Shown here: positions 5,797 to 6,031 of the stretch, in pieces | Numbering within the stretch: position 1 is the first letter of the stretch | How the letters are laid out: every line of letters starts with the position of its first letter | Assembly: GCA_021821185.1 (NCBI GenBank) | Contig: JAKACU010000114.1 | Span: 1 to 6,031, forward strand | Reading direction: 5' to 3' | Origin: Bacillota bacterium | GTDB lineage: Bacteria; Bacillota; Bacilli; Alicyclobacillales; SLC66 | Length of the DNA: 6,031 nucleotides | The notes under the pieces: generated by a model | Database searches by the model: none | The model's input: the letters and a program-made list of their open reading frames with translations, nothing else | What the model was told of the DNA's origin: nothing | Program-made: the position numbers and the translations under genes

Positions 5797-6031
5797 ATTC
5801 TCTTTCGGCAAAGCGCATATACACGACTGAAATGATCACAATAACAAGCGCTAGAAAAATTGAAATAGCCGAGCCGTATCCTACCTGACTGTTACTAAAG
5901 GCCGCACTATACATATACGTTCCAATCACTTCAGATGAATGAAATGGTCCACCGTTCGTCATGATGTACACGATGTCGAAAACCTTAAACGATGCGATAA
6001 GGGAATTGAGAACAACCAAGGTAATGATATT
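5795..6031 (-). CDS. Sugar ABC transporter permease, MalF-like (CUT1 family), C-terminal part
   Basis: The frame is open from the right edge to a TAG at 5797-5795, giving 78 residues that start NIITLVVLNSL. The segment SFKVFDIVYIMTNGGPFHSSEVIGTYMY is the signature region of MalF/UgpA/LacF-type permeases (FxxFDxVYxMTxGGP, then a conserved Y near an amphipathic loop). It is followed by AFSNSQVGYGSAISIFLALVIVIISVVYMRF, the last membrane helix. The EAA motif and the first five helices lie beyond the window. The TTG at 6019 is internal, not a start. With the MalG-like protein it would form the heterodimeric channel of a sugar importer; the gap between them is 10 bp. The binding protein and the promoter are expected further upstream on this strand, outside the window. 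Confidence 0.93.
   Translation of the reverse strand, partial: NIITLVVLNSLIASFKVFDIVYIMTNGGPFHSSEVIGTYMYSAAFSNSQVGYGSAISIFLALVIVIISVVYMRFAERE

Noticed and set aside
5048..5830. Two plus-strand open frames opposite the MalG-like gene
   Set aside because: They are shadows of a strongly conserved permease (EAA motif and six helices on the other strand); their products look random.

Overview
The window looks like ordinary chromosomal DNA from a member of the Bacillota, probably a Bacillus/Alicyclobacillus-like organism. The grounds are a malate dehydrogenase of the Bacillus LDH-like type, strong AAGGAG/AGGAGG ribosome binding sites, Bacilli-style ABC transporters and moderate GC by eye. Genus-level assignment is not possible from the sequence alone.

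Layout, left to right. (1) The 3' end of a plus-strand gene (from the left edge to 280) encodes the last three or so membrane helices of an unidentified membrane protein. (2) It meets, tail to tail and with a 44-bp coding overlap, a minus-strand hexapeptide-repeat acyltransferase gene (237-728). (3) Upstream of that on the same strand is mdh (835-1776), NAD-dependent malate dehydrogenase. It has its own extended -10 promoter and a hairpin terminator (764-796) before the acyltransferase gene. (4) A 154-bp divergent regulatory region (1777-1930) separates mdh from a plus-strand pair, an ABC ATPase (1931-2722) and a large polytopic permease (2722-4392). The two overlap by one base at TAATG and probably form one exporter. 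A CcpA cre-like site lies just upstream of the ATPase start. (5) A thinly coding stretch (4393-4935) holds one orphan minus-strand reading frame (4504-4839) that may be a gene remnant, and a strong plus-oriented terminator hairpin (4880-4918). (6) The right end holds two minus-strand CUT1-family sugar ABC permeases: a complete MalG-like gene (4936-5784) and the C-terminus of its MalF-like partner (5795 to the right edge). They are spaced 10 bp apart and surely lie in one operon whose binding protein and promoter are outside the window.

How the genes work together: mdh interconverts malate and oxaloacetate in central metabolism. The sugar permeases form the membrane channel of a carbohydrate importer. 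The ATPase/permease pair is a separate transporter of unknown substrate. I see no CRISPR array, transposon, phage module, tRNA/rRNA or recognisable new defence system. The most unusual points are regulatory or structural: the plus-oriented terminator lying beyond an opposite-strand reading frame, the orphan reading frame, the tail-to-tail coding overlap and the cre-like site.
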